DNA from: Thalassobaculum_A sp040219615
GTDB lineage: Bacteria; Pseudomonadota; Alphaproteobacteria; Thalassobaculales; Thalassobaculaceae
Direction of reading: 5' to 3'
Assembly (NCBI RefSeq): GCF_040219615.1
Contig: NZ_JAVJSE010000029.1
Coordinates: 278,024 to 342,023, forward strand
Length of the DNA stretch: 64,000 bases
Position numbers and translations under genes: made by a program. Positions 32,319-40,981 of this stretch are shown piece after piece. Below the pieces are notes generated by a model. That model was not told the origin of the DNA and did not search any database. It saw only the letters and a program-made list of their open reading frames with translations. Each line of letters opens with the position of its first letter. Position 1 is the stretch's first letter.

Positions 32319-33367
32319 CCGACTCGACCCCGTCCGGGCCGATCCTGATCTGGGGCGCCGGCGCCATCGGCGGCACGCTCGGCGCCTACTGGGCGCGCGC
32401 CGGCATCGACGTGACCTTGGTCGACATCGTGCCGGAGCACGTCGAGGCCTGCCGGACGACCGGGCTTGCCATCGAGGGACCGATCGAGGAGTTCACCCAG
32501 GTGATCCCGGCGGTCACCCCGGACGAGCTGGAAGGCACCTACTCGCGCATCGTGCTGGCGGTCAAGGCGCACCACACCGCCGCCGCGACCGAGCGGCTGG
32601 CGCCGCATCTGGCGGCCGACGGCTTCGTGCTGTCGGCCCAGAACGGCCTGAACGAGATCATCATCGCGCGCCGCATCGGCGAGGCCCGCACCATGGGCTG
32701 CTTCGTCAACTTCGGCGCCGACTGGCACGGCCCGGGCCGGATCCTGTACGGCAACCGCGGCGCCTTCGTGGTCGGCGAGGCCGCCGGCCCGGTCCGGGAC
32801 CGCACCCGCGAGATGCACCGGCTGGCCCAGGTCTTCGAGCCGGACGCCGAGCTGACCGACGACATCTGGTCCTATCTCTGGGGCAAGCTCGGCTACGGCG
32901 CCATGCTGTTCGCCACCGCGCTGACCGACGACTCGATGTCGGCCAACTTCGCCGACCCCGAGCGCACCGACGCCTGGCTGCGGCTCGGTCGCGAGGTGAT
33001 GGCGGTGGCCGTCGCCAAGGGCGTGAAGCCGCGCGGCTTTTCGGGATTCGACCCCGACGCCTTCCTGCCGGGCGCGCCGGACGCCGCGGCCCGCGCCTGC
33101 ATCGCCGCGCTCGCCGATTACACCTCGAAGACCGCCAAGACCCATTCCGGGGTCTGGCGCGACCTGGCGGTGCGCAAGCGCCGGACCGAGGTCGACGTGC
33201 AGATCGCCGTGATCGCCGAGGTCGCCGCCGAGGTAGGGGTCGACGTCCCGGCGATCCGCACCCTGGTCGACCTCGTGCACGACGTCGAGGACGGCCGCCG
33301 CCCGCTTTCCCGCGACACCCTCCAGGTCCTGATCGACACATGCAGATCCGCTTCGACGACCGCGTAG
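32300..33367 (+). CDS. Ketopantoate reductase-like dehydrogenase (ApbA/PanE family)
   Basis: A 355-residue NADPH-dependent 2-hydroxyacid dehydrogenase relative. The Rossmann loop ILIWGAGAIGGTLGAYWARAG is at residues 14-34, LAVKAHHTAAA follows, and the C-terminal helical domain contains KTAKTHSGVWRDLAVRKRRTEVD, the segment that carries the catalytic Lys/Glu region in PanE. In the PanE family it reduces 2-oxo acids, but in a catabolic operon it more likely acts on another 2-oxo or 2-hydroxy acid. Its ATG overlaps the creatininase gene by 19 bp, and it overlaps the SDR gene by 28 bp. Confidence 0.87.
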   Translation: MADPIVTDSTPSGPILIWGAGAIGGTLGAYWARAGIDVTLVDIVPEHVEACRTTGLAIEGPIEEFTQVIPAVTPDELEGTYSRIVLAVKAHHTAAATERLAPHLAADGFVLSAQNGLNEIIIARRIGEARTMGCFVNFGADWHGPGRILYGNRGAFVVGEAAGPVRDRTREMHRLAQVFEPDAELTDDIWSYLWGKLGYGAMLFATALTDDSMSANFADPERTDAWLRLGREVMAVAVAKGVKPRGFSGFDPDAFLPGAPDAAARACIAALADYTSKTAKTHSGVWRDLAVRKRRTEVDVQIAVIAEVAAEVGVDVPAIRTLVDLVHDVEDGRRPLSRDTLQVLIDTCRSASTTA

Positions 33368-34095
33368 TCCTGGTCACCGGCGCCGCCCAGGGCATCGGCC
33401 GCGCCATCGCCCGCGGCTTCAAGGATGCCGGCGCGGTCGTGCACCTCGCCGACATGGACGGCGACGGCCTCGCCCGAACGGCCGCCGAGCTCGGCTGCGA
33501 GTACCACGTTGTCGACCTGGGCGACCGCGAGGCGGCGCACGGCCTGGTCGGCAACGTCGTTGCCATGCGCGGCCGGCTGGACGCGCTGGCGCTGGCCGCC
33601 GGCGGCGTGCGCGGCCAGGTCGGACGGCCGATCGAGGAGATCACGCCGGACGACTGGCGCAAGATCTTCCAGTCCAACGTCGACGGCGCCTTCTGGCTCG
33701 CCCAGGCCGCCGCCCCGGTCATGAAGCAGGCGGGATATGGCCGGATCGTCACGATCTCTTCGGGCGCCGGGCTCCGGCCCAGCCTGACCGGCATCCAGGC
33801 GTACTCGGCAGCCAAGCACGCCCTGGTCGGGCTGACCAAACAGCTGGCCTGGGAACTCGGGCCGTTCGGAATCACCGTGAACTCGGTGGCACCCGGCTTC
33901 GTGCGGTCGAACCCGGCGACCGAGCGGCAGTGGGACAGCTACGGTCCGGAAGGCCAGAAGCGGCTGGTCGACGGCATTCACACAAGGCGGCTCGGCACCG
34001 CCGAGGACATCGCCGCGGCCGCCCTGTTCCTGGCGTCCGACCCGGCCGCCTGGATCACCGGCCAGATCCTCTCGGTCGACGGAGGCCGGTCGTGA
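33340..34095 (+). CDS. Short-chain dehydrogenase/reductase (SDR)
   Basis: A 251-residue classical SDR. The cofactor motif TGAAQGIG (residues 13-20), an Asp at residue 38 that would favour NAD(H), the NAAG-type LALAAGG, the catalytic Ser in TISSGAG, Tyr and Lys in YSAAKH (155-160), and a C-terminal SVDGGRS are all present. It oxidises or reduces a secondary alcohol or ketone. Start and stop overlap both neighbours, so it is translationally coupled in the operon. Confidence 0.9.
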   Translation: MQIRFDDRVVLVTGAAQGIGRAIARGFKDAGAVVHLADMDGDGLARTAAELGCEYHVVDLGDREAAHGLVGNVVAMRGRLDALALAAGGVRGQVGRPIEEITPDDWRKIFQSNVDGAFWLAQAAAPVMKQAGYGRIVTISSGAGLRPSLTGIQAYSAAKHALVGLTKQLAWELGPFGITVNSVAPGFVRSNPATERQWDSYGPEGQKRLVDGIHTRRLGTAEDIAAAALFLASDPAAWITGQILSVDGGRS

Positions 34096-35489
34096 GCGAC
34101 CCGGTCGTCGCCCGGCTGACCGCAGACCGCCCGACGATCCTGGCCCGGCTCGGGGTACTGGTGGCGGCCCGCTCGGTCAGCACCGACCCCGCCTACGCCG
34201 ACGGCATGGCCGAGGCCCGCTCGATCCTGCTGGACCGCCTGGGTGCAGCCGGCTTCGGCAATGTCGGGCTGCTGGAGGCCGGCGGTCATCCTGCGGTCTA
34301 CGGCGAGTGGCTCGGCGCCCCCGGCAAGCCGACGATCCTGGTCTACGGCCACTACGACGTGCAGCCGCCGGACCCGGTCGAGCTGTGGCACAGCCCACCC
34401 TTCGAGATGACGCCGCGCGACGGCCGCCTGTACGGCCGCGGGATCTCCGACGACAAGGGTCCGTCGTCGATCGCGATCGAGACCCTGGCGGCGTTCCTGG
34501 CGGTCGAGGGCCGGCTGCCGGTGAACGTGAAGATCCTGCTGGAGGGTGAGGAGGAGATCGGCAGCGCCACCCTCGGCGCCATCCTGGAGGCGCACCGGGA
34601 CCGGCTGGCGGCCGACGCCGTGCTGTCGGCCGACGGCGGGCGCTGGCGGGCCGACATCCCGAGCATCGCGGTCGGGTCGCGCGGCATCGCCGCCCTCGAG
34701 TTCACCGTCACCACCGCGGTGAAGGACCTGCATTCCGGCCGCTATGGCGGCGTGGTCCCGAATGCCCTGCACGTGGCGGCCCGGCTGATCGCCGGCCTGC
34801 ACCACGGCGACGGCACGCCGGCGGTCGCGGGCTTCCTGGACGGGGTCGCGGCGCCGTCGGCCGGGGAGAAGCGCTCGCTCGCGGCGATCCCGTTCGACGA
34901 CGACGCCTACTACGCCGACCTCGGCACCGCACCGGCCGGCGAGCCGGGCTACGCGACGCTGGAACGCCTCTGGTACCGGCCGACCATCGACGCCAACGGG
35001 CTGTGGGGCGGCTATACCGGCGCCGGCGGCAAGACGGTCATACCGAACACCGCTCACGCGAAACTGTCGATGCGCCTGGTGCCCGGGCAGGATCCGGCGG
35101 CGGTCACCGCCGCCGTCGTCCGGCATCTCCGCGGGCAGTGTCCGCCCGGCGCCACCCTGACGGTCCGCGAGGGTCATCCGTCCGCCGCCTATCTGGTGCC
35201 GGACGCCCATCCGCTGCTGCTGGCGGCCGAGGCGGCCCTGGAGGACACCACCGGCCGGGTGCCGCTGCGCGTCCGCAACGGCGCCACCCTGCCGCTCTCC
35301 GACATCGTGCGCGCGCGCCTCGGGATCGACACGGTGATGTTCTCGTTCTCCACCGCCGACGAGGATTTCCACGCGCCGAACGAGTTCATCCGGCTGTCGG
35401 CCTTCGACGACGGCTTCGCGGCCTGGGTCTCGGTCTTGCGGCACCTCGGCGCGCTCACCCCACAGGCCTTTCGGGCGTACCGGCGGTAG
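34092..35489 (+). CDS. M20-family dipeptidase/deacylase
   Basis: A 465-residue metallopeptidase of the M20 (ArgE/DapE/CPG2) family. Metal ligands are seen in LVYGHYDVQPPDPVELW (His, Asp), GRGISDDKG (Asp), LEGEEEIGS (catalytic Glu and metal Glu) and DADL-like segments, with DLHSGRYGG in the dimerisation lid. The family usually cuts dipeptides or N-acyl amino acids. The start is a GTG at 34092 that overlaps the SDR stop codon (GTGA). It is the last gene of the operon and gives the catabolic cluster its hydrolytic step after import of a peptide-like compound. Confidence 0.9.
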   Translation: MSDPVVARLTADRPTILARLGVLVAARSVSTDPAYADGMAEARSILLDRLGAAGFGNVGLLEAGGHPAVYGEWLGAPGKPTILVYGHYDVQPPDPVELWHSPPFEMTPRDGRLYGRGISDDKGPSSIAIETLAAFLAVEGRLPVNVKILLEGEEEIGSATLGAILEAHRDRLAADAVLSADGGRWRADIPSIAVGSRGIAALEFTVTTAVKDLHSGRYGGVVPNALHVAARLIAGLHHGDGTPAVAGFLDGVAAPSAGEKRSLAAIPFDDDAYYADLGTAPAGEPGYATLERLWYRPTIDANGLWGGYTGAGGKTVIPNTAHAKLSMRLVPGQDPAAVTAAVVRHLRGQCPPGATLTVREGHPSAAYLVPDAHPLLLAAEAALEDTTGRVPLRVRNGATLPLSDIVRARLGIDTVMFSFSTADEDFHAPNEFIRLSAFDDGFAAWVSVLRHLGALTPQAFRAYRR

Positions 35490-35574
35490 CCCCGGCTCTC
35501 AATGTTCCGGCCTTCCGGCTGCACCGCCCTCCGGAGACACGATCCTAGCGGGCTGTACCGGAGCGGTCGGCGAC

Positions 35575-35594
35575 CTGTTGCAGATTCGCAACAG
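35575..35594. promoter_or_regulatory. Lux-box-like perfect inverted repeat
   Basis: CTGTTGCAGATTCGCAACAG has perfect 7-bp arms around a 6-bp spacer. Its length, symmetry and TGCAGAT-core resemble boxes bound by LuxR-type regulators such as TraR. It lies in the 433-bp gap (35490-35922) that precedes the exopolysaccharide operon, 328 bp before its first start codon. Nothing else recognisable is in the gap. Confidence 0.4.
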
Positions 35595-35922
35595 CCCCGG
35601 CCGGCGCGTCGGGCCCGGGGAATGGCAGACGCCGCAGACGGTCTTCACTGGCGACGGGGCAGCGCGCACCGCGAAGTGTCGCAGTGCCTTTGCCAGGAGA
35701 TCTGCAATGGCCCGAAACCGCCGATCGACCTTTCGAGAGTTTTCACCTGCGGGTTCGCAATCGCCTTCGGCTCGACCGGTGACCGTTGACGGGGGCGGCG
35801 GCCGGTCCGCGGCAGGTGGCGTCCGCAGTCGGGTAAGCCGCTTCCCGGCCGGATGACCTGAGCCGGGTCGCCGCCGTCCCCGGCGGCCAAGGCCTTCCGA
35901 AAGCAAGTCCCAGGAGCAGTGA

Positions 35923-37866
35923 ATGAGCATCCCACAGCCCGTGCTGGCGGGTGGGCGCGGCGCTTCATGTCGCGTCCCGTCGGTGCCGGTTCCGTCGTGG
36001 CGTCCGACCACCGCCCCCGCCGGCGCCCGCTTCCTGATGACCTGCGTGCTGGCGTCGGTACTGGCGATGCTGCTGGTTCTGGTCCCGGCCGACGTCTTCG
36101 ACCCGCTCGGCGACACCTTCCTGCTCAGCATCGGGATCATCGGGGTCTGGCGCTACTCCTGGTGGTCTGTTCACGCCGTGCGCGCATGGACCTACCTGCG
36201 GTTCAGGTTCCCGAAGATCCGCAGCGCCGTCGACGCCGCGAACGTCGCGAAGGCCAGCCACGTCTACTGCCTGGTCACGTCCTATGCGATCGATCCCGGT
36301 GTCACTTGGCCGGTCTACGCCGCCTTGTTCCGGGAACTGAGCAACTACGGCCAGCCGGCGACGGTGATCGCGGCGGTCAGCCACCAGACCGACGTCGACG
36401 TCCTGCGGCAGGTCGCCGACGACGTCGGGCTGCCCGCTCATGTCGAGGTCGTGTTCATGTTCCAGGAGGGAACCGGAAAGCGGCCGGCCATGGCCGAGGC
36501 GCTGCGCGCGATTTCGCGTCGGCTGCCGGACGACCACTCCGTATGCATCTTCATGGACGGCGATGTCTTGCTGCGCGACGGCGCGCTCTCGCAGGTACTG
36601 CCGGTCCTGCAGAGCCATCCGAACATGGGGGCCGCGACCACCGACAACCGCGGCATCACCACCGGCGGCAGCTGGGCGCGCGAATGGTACGATCTGCGGT
36701 TCGCGCAGCGGCACCTGCTGATGTCGTCGATGTCGCTGTCGGGCCGCCTGCTGGTCCTGACCGGCCGCTTCAGCGTGATCAAGGCCGAGCTGGCGACCGA
36801 CCCAAGCTTCATCGAGCAGCTCGAGCACGACGCCATCGAGCACTGGCGGCTCGGGCGGATACGGTTCCTGAGCGGCGACGACAAGTCGACCTGGTACTGG
36901 CTGCTGAAGCGCGGCTGGGGAATGATCTACGTGCCCGACGCGCGGGCCGACAGCTTCGAGGAACTGCCCAGCAGCACCCTGCTGGCGGGGGCGGTCGCCC
37001 TGCTGAAGCGCTGGTACGGGAACATGCTGCGGACCAGCGACCGGGCGATCGGCCTGGGGCCGCGGGCCATCGGCCTGTTCACCTGGTGGTGCCTGGTCGA
37101 CCAGAAGCTGTCGATGTGGACGTCGCAGGTCGGGCCGGTCCTGGCCATTATCCTGTCGATCGCCTACGGCCCCGAGTTCCTGCTGGTCTATGCGCTGTGG
37201 ATCGGCGGCACCAGGACGATTCTGACGATCGTACTGGGCGGCATGCTGCGCCACCGCTGGGCCCCGCATTGGCCGTTCCTGCTGTTCTTCAACCAGGTGC
37301 TCGGCGGGCTGATCAAGACGTTCGTGTCGTTCCGCCTCAACCGCCAGAAATGGACGCGCCAGGAGATCGGCGGCTCGGCCGCCGCCGCCGGGACGCGTGA
37401 GTTCAGCACCTCGTTGCACGCGCTGACCGTGGCCGGCTTTGTCTCGCTGCTGCTGTTCTATTCGGGTGCCGTCGGGCTTCCGAGCGTGGCCACGATCAGT
37501 ACGAGCTTCGCGGAGAGCTTCGCCCATCCGCCGGAGGGCGACGGCGGATGGCTGCGGCAGGCCCTGGTCCGGCTGCCGGAAGGACAGACCCTGGCGATGC
37601 GACGAGGGACCTTCCGCCTGGACCGGGACATCGCGTCGCTGCGCCCCGGGCGGGTGCTCCTGGGACACGGCTCGGAGACGGTCGTCGCCCTGTCGCCGCC
37701 TGCCGACGCCGCCGGCCGGGCAAGCATCTGGTGCCCGCGCTCCGGGCCGGTGCCGGGGCCATGCACGATCGGCCGGCCCGATGCGATCACCTTGCGCGGG
37801 CTGACGGTAGAGACGACCGCGAGCGCGGGCAACGCCGCCTCCCCTGGCGGCCGGCGCCCCGACTGA
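35923..37866 (+). CDS. Alg8-like polyuronate synthase (GT2) with C-terminal extension
   Basis: Inner-membrane processive glycosyltransferase, 647 residues. Two N-terminal membrane helices (about 38-57, 65-85) precede a GT2 domain with FMDGDVLL (DxD at 212-214), the base motif GDDKSTWYWLLKRGW (318-332) and KRWYGNMLR (362-370, in place of QxxRW), then four or five C-terminal membrane helices to about residue 515. The spacing and phrases such as RYSWWSVHAVRAWTYLRFRFP match Alg8, the alginate (mannuronan) synthase, which is about 490 residues. The extra 130 residues (about 530-647) look like the start of a right-handed beta-helix (LPEGQTLAMRRGTFRLDRDI, AITLRGLTVE). The precursor enzyme encoded two genes on is of the UDP-glucose type, so the product may be polyglucuronate rather than alginate. 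First gene of the operon; AGGAGCAGTGA precedes the ATG. Confidence 0.85.
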   Translation: MSIPQPVLAGGRGASCRVPSVPVPSWRPTTAPAGARFLMTCVLASVLAMLLVLVPADVFDPLGDTFLLSIGIIGVWRYSWWSVHAVRAWTYLRFRFPKIRSAVDAANVAKASHVYCLVTSYAIDPGVTWPVYAALFRELSNYGQPATVIAAVSHQTDVDVLRQVADDVGLPAHVEVVFMFQEGTGKRPAMAEALRAISRRLPDDHSVCIFMDGDVLLRDGALSQVLPVLQSHPNMGAATTDNRGITTGGSWAREWYDLRFAQRHLLMSSMSLSGRLLVLTGRFSVIKAELATDPSFIEQLEHDAIEHWRLGRIRFLSGDDKSTWYWLLKRGWGMIYVPDARADSFEELPSSTLLAGAVALLKRWYGNMLRTSDRAIGLGPRAIGLFTWWCLVDQKLSMWTSQVGPVLAIILSIAYGPEFLLVYALWIGGTRTILTIVLGGMLRHRWAPHWPFLLFFNQVLGGLIKTFVSFRLNRQKWTRQEIGGSAAAAGTREFSTSLHALTVAGFVSLLLFYSGAVGLPSVATISTSFAESFAHPPEGDGGWLRQALVRLPEGQTLAMRRGTFRLDRDIASLRPGRVLLGHGSETVVALSPPADAAGRASIWCPRSGPVPGPCTIGRPDAITLRGLTVETTASAGNAASPGGRRPD

Positions 37867-37909
37867 CGAGTGCTCGGGCAACCAGCAATCCATCGAGGAG
37901 TGATCATCC

Positions 37910-39523
37910 ATGCACGACCGACGCAAGACGCCCGCAGGGGACGACGGACCCGACCGCAAGGTCGAGCCGGGCTTCGTGCAGACTCCGGGGGACCCCGCCC
38001 AACGAGAGGCGGCATGGCAGGACAACCTGCTGCATGAACGGCGCGACGAGCGCCGGCACGTCCGCGTCCAGGTGCCGTTCCGGGTGCTGTGCAAGCACGG
38101 CAAGTACGAAGGCCACGACTTCTCGGTCAGCGGGTTCGCCGTCCGCGGGCCGCTGCAGGACGACTCGCGTGAGCCGCAGGCCCTGCACATGGTCTTCGCA
38201 TTCAAGGGGTTCCGGCTGCACCTCCCGCTGACTGCCGGACTGCGGCACACGACGGGGGCCGGCGGGACGCAGATCGCCGGCTTCGAGATCCTCGACATGG
38301 AGGACCAGGAGCGGGCGTTGCTGCGCCGGCTGCTGACCGCTCATCTGGCAGGCAACCTGGTGAGCCTGGACGGCGTCCTGAGTTCCACCGACGGGCAGGT
38401 CGCCCGGCGGGTGCGGCAGAACCCGAACGCCGTGGCCGATCCGAGTTCGCTGGCGCGCCGGCACGGACGCGTGCGGCGGGTCGTCGGGATCGGCCTCGCG
38501 GCGGTGCTGATCTGCGGGTTCGCCGGCCTTGCCGTGTACGACTCGCTGTTTGTCATCCGCTCGCCGTTCGCGGCGACCACGGCCGCCCGTATCGACGTGC
38601 ATGCGCCCGGCGAGGGCCGTTTCTCCGGCGACGGCCTGGCCCCCGGCACGACCGTCAGCCGGGACCAGCCGCTCGGGCGCATCCGGAACGTCGAGCTGAC
38701 CGCGGACCTGGCGATGGCGCGGGCCACCCTCGGCTACAACGAGACCCTGATCGCGGCGCTGAGCGAGGCGCTGGAGAACGGCGGCAGCCGGGAGGCAAGC
38801 GACACCATCAACGCGTCGCTCGGCCAGGGCGACCAGGACGGTGGCCTGAACCTGGTGCAGATCCTGACGGTGGAGAAGCGGCTCGACCAGTTGAAGGCCC
38901 AGACCAACCTGCAACGCGCCAAGGTCAAGGCCCTGGACACCCGGGTTCGCGAGAACACCTTGTACAGCCCGTGCGACTGCATCGTTCACTGGGCGCGCGG
39001 CGGCACCGGCGAGGCGTGGGTCGAGACCGGCGAGAAGGTCTATTCGCTGGTCCCGCGCGACGAGAGCGAGCTCCTGGTCGAGGCGCAGATTCCGATGGCC
39101 GCCGTACCGCGGCTGTCGAAGACCCAACGGGCCAGCATCTATTCGCCGGACACCGGCGAGACCGCCTGGGGGCGGGTCGTCGATCTGAGCGTCGAGGGCA
39201 GCCGTCGCCCGCGCGCCGGCTTCCCGCGCTGGGTCCGCCAGGACCTCTCCAAGGCCACCCTGCTGATCGCCCCGGAACGTCCGCTCAGCGGCGTCGGCGT
39301 CGGCGCCCCGGTCGAGGTGACGTTCTCCGACGTCTCCACGCAGTTCGAGCACTGGCGGGATCGTCTCCAGGCGGCGTGGGCCACCGGCGTCGAGGCGGCC
39401 GGGCAGCTGGCCACCCTGGTCGAGGGCGGCGCCGGCGGGCGGGGCAGCGAGAGCGGCGCGGCCGATACCACGCTGGAGACATCCGACCTTGGCCGGTCGC
39501 ACGACCGGATTTCCCGGCGATAG
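37910..39523 (+). CDS. Alg44-like PilZ/membrane-fusion co-polymerase
   Basis: A 537-residue protein with the same layout as alginate Alg44. The N-terminal PilZ domain binds c-di-GMP through the RxxxR motif (RRDERRHVR, residues about 44-52) and DFSVSG (70-75). A membrane helix lies at 191-212, followed by a periplasmic HlyD-like membrane-fusion domain with a biotinyl-lipoyl-like half (IDVHAPGEGRF...), a helical hairpin (about 260-350) and NTLYSPCDCIVHWARGG. In Pseudomonas, c-di-GMP binding to Alg44 switches on Alg8. The ribosome site GAGGAGTG precedes the ATG, 43 bp after the synthase gene. Both c-di-GMP motifs are intact, so I expect post-translational control of polymer synthesis by c-di-GMP. 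Confidence 0.86.
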   Translation: MHDRRKTPAGDDGPDRKVEPGFVQTPGDPAQREAAWQDNLLHERRDERRHVRVQVPFRVLCKHGKYEGHDFSVSGFAVRGPLQDDSREPQALHMVFAFKGFRLHLPLTAGLRHTTGAGGTQIAGFEILDMEDQERALLRRLLTAHLAGNLVSLDGVLSSTDGQVARRVRQNPNAVADPSSLARRHGRVRRVVGIGLAAVLICGFAGLAVYDSLFVIRSPFAATTAARIDVHAPGEGRFSGDGLAPGTTVSRDQPLGRIRNVELTADLAMARATLGYNETLIAALSEALENGGSREASDTINASLGQGDQDGGLNLVQILTVEKRLDQLKAQTNLQRAKVKALDTRVRENTLYSPCDCIVHWARGGTGEAWVETGEKVYSLVPRDESELLVEAQIPMAAVPRLSKTQRASIYSPDTGETAWGRVVDLSVEGSRRPRAGFPRWVRQDLSKATLLIAPERPLSGVGVGAPVEVTFSDVSTQFEHWRDRLQAAWATGVEAAGQLATLVEGGAGGRGSESGAADTTLETSDLGRSHDRISRR

Positions 39524-39601
39524 CACAGAAGTCCGAACCGGCCGGCGGTACGGCCGCCGGCGCCATTTCGAAACGAACCGAATGACTCGGGAGACAGAGA
39601 G

Positions 39602-40981
39602 ATGAAAGTCACCATCGTCGGCACCGGCTATGTCGGGCTCGTGACGGGCGCATGTTTTGCGGATCTCGGGATCGACGTCACCTGCCTGGACACCGACAGC
39701 GACAAGATCGACGCCCTGAAGGCCGGCGTCATCCCGATCTACGAGCCGGGTCTGGACGCGATCGTCGAACGGGCCTGCGCGGCCGGGCGCTTGAGTTTTA
39801 CCACGCGCTACGAGTTCGCGATCCCGGACGCCGATGCCGTCTTCATCGCGGTCGGCACGCCGCCACGGTCGAGCGACGGGCAGGCCGATCTGTCGGCGAT
39901 CATGGCGAGTGCCGCGACGATCGCGCCGCTGTTGTGCGGCTTCACGGTGGTCGCCACCAAGTCCACCGTTCCGGTCGGGACCAGCTCCCGGATCGAGACG
40001 CTGATGCGCCGGGCAGCCCCGGAAGCCGACTTCGCCGTGGCCTCGAACCCCGAGTTCCTGCGCGAAGGTGCCGCGATCCACGACTTCACGCATCCCGACC
40101 GGGTCGTGCTCGGCGTCGACGACAGGCGGGCTGCCGAGGTCCTGCGCGAGATCTACGCCCCGATCGAGGCCGCCGGGGTGCCGGTCCTGGTGGTCGACCG
40201 ATCGACCGCCGAGATCGCCAAATATGCGGCCAACAGCTTCCTGGCCACCAAGATCGCCTTCATCAACGAGGTCGCGGATCTCTGCGAGTCGACCGGCGGC
40301 AGCGTCGACGCGGTCGCCCATGCCATCGGCCTCGATCACCGGATCGGCCCGGATTTCCTGAAGGCCGGGCCGGGCTTCGGCGGCTCCTGCTTCCCCAAGG
40401 ACACCCAGGCTTTCGTAAAGACGTCCGAGGCGCTGGGGGTCCGCCAGCGTGTGGTGGCGGCGGCGATTCATGCCAACGAGGCCCGCAAGCTGCATCTGGT
40501 CGAGCGGGTCGTCGAAGCCAGCGGCGGGTCGCTGGCCGGTCTGCGGGTGGCGGTCCTCGGGCTGACCTTCAAGGCCGGCACCGACGACCTCCGGGACTCG
40601 CCGAGCCTGGTGGTCGTGCCCGAACTGGCGAAGCTGGCGCGCGAGGTCCGGGCCCACGACCCGGCCGGGCTGATGCGGGCGCGCGAGCAGATCGAGGGAC
40701 CGGTGTTCTGCGCCGACCTTCGGAAGGCTCTGGACGGTGCCGACGTCGCGGTCCTGCTGACCGACTGGCCCGAGTACAAGGCCATGGACCTCGTCGAGGC
40801 GGCGGGCCTGATGACGGGTCGCGTGCTGGTCGACCTGCGCAATGCGCTCGACATCGCGGCGGCGACCGCCGCCGGCTTCTCGGTCTTCGGCGTCGGCCGC
40901 AGCGAGGTCCGCGGAGCGGCTCCCGTCGAGCGTATGACGGCGATCCGACGGGCCCGCACCGCCGTGCAGGCGGCAGAATGA
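39602..40981 (+). CDS. ugd: UDP-glucose 6-dehydrogenase
   Basis: A 459-residue NAD-dependent sugar-nucleotide dehydrogenase that oxidises UDP-glucose twice to UDP-glucuronate. The Rossmann motif VGTGYVGLVTGACFADLG is at residues 6-23, NPEFLREGAA at about 149-158, and the catalytic Cys263 lies in GPGFGGSCFPKD. The phenylalanine in 'SCFPKD' and the IPIYEPGLD and GRLSFTT motifs are those of UDP-glucose dehydrogenase; GDP-mannose dehydrogenase (AlgD) has 'FGGSCLPKD'. This is the key difference from an alginate operon. The SD GGGAGACAGAGAG precedes the ATG. The product would supply the synthase encoded upstream. Confidence 0.87.
   Translation: MKVTIVGTGYVGLVTGACFADLGIDVTCLDTDSDKIDALKAGVIPIYEPGLDAIVERACAAGRLSFTTRYEFAIPDADAVFIAVGTPPRSSDGQADLSAIMASAATIAPLLCGFTVVATKSTVPVGTSSRIETLMRRAAPEADFAVASNPEFLREGAAIHDFTHPDRVVLGVDDRRAAEVLREIYAPIEAAGVPVLVVDRSTAEIAKYAANSFLATKIAFINEVADLCESTGGSVDAVAHAIGLDHRIGPDFLKAGPGFGGSCFPKDTQAFVKTSEALGVRQRVVAAAIHANEARKLHLVERVVEASGGSLAGLRVAVLGLTFKAGTDDLRDSPSLVVVPELAKLAREVRAHDPAGLMRAREQIEGPVFCADLRKALDGADVAVLLTDWPEYKAMDLVEAAGLMTGRVLVDLRNALDIAAATAAGFSVFGVGRSEVRGAAPVERMTAIRRARTAVQAAE

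Noticed and set aside
35965..38298. 777-codon minus-strand frame opposite the synthase
   Set aside because: Antisense shadow of the glycosyltransferase; composition is not protein-like.
39602..40981. Naming the dehydrogenase algD
   Set aside because: Motifs (SCFPKD, IYEPGLD, GRLSFTT) are of the UDP-glucose class, so an alginate label would mislead.
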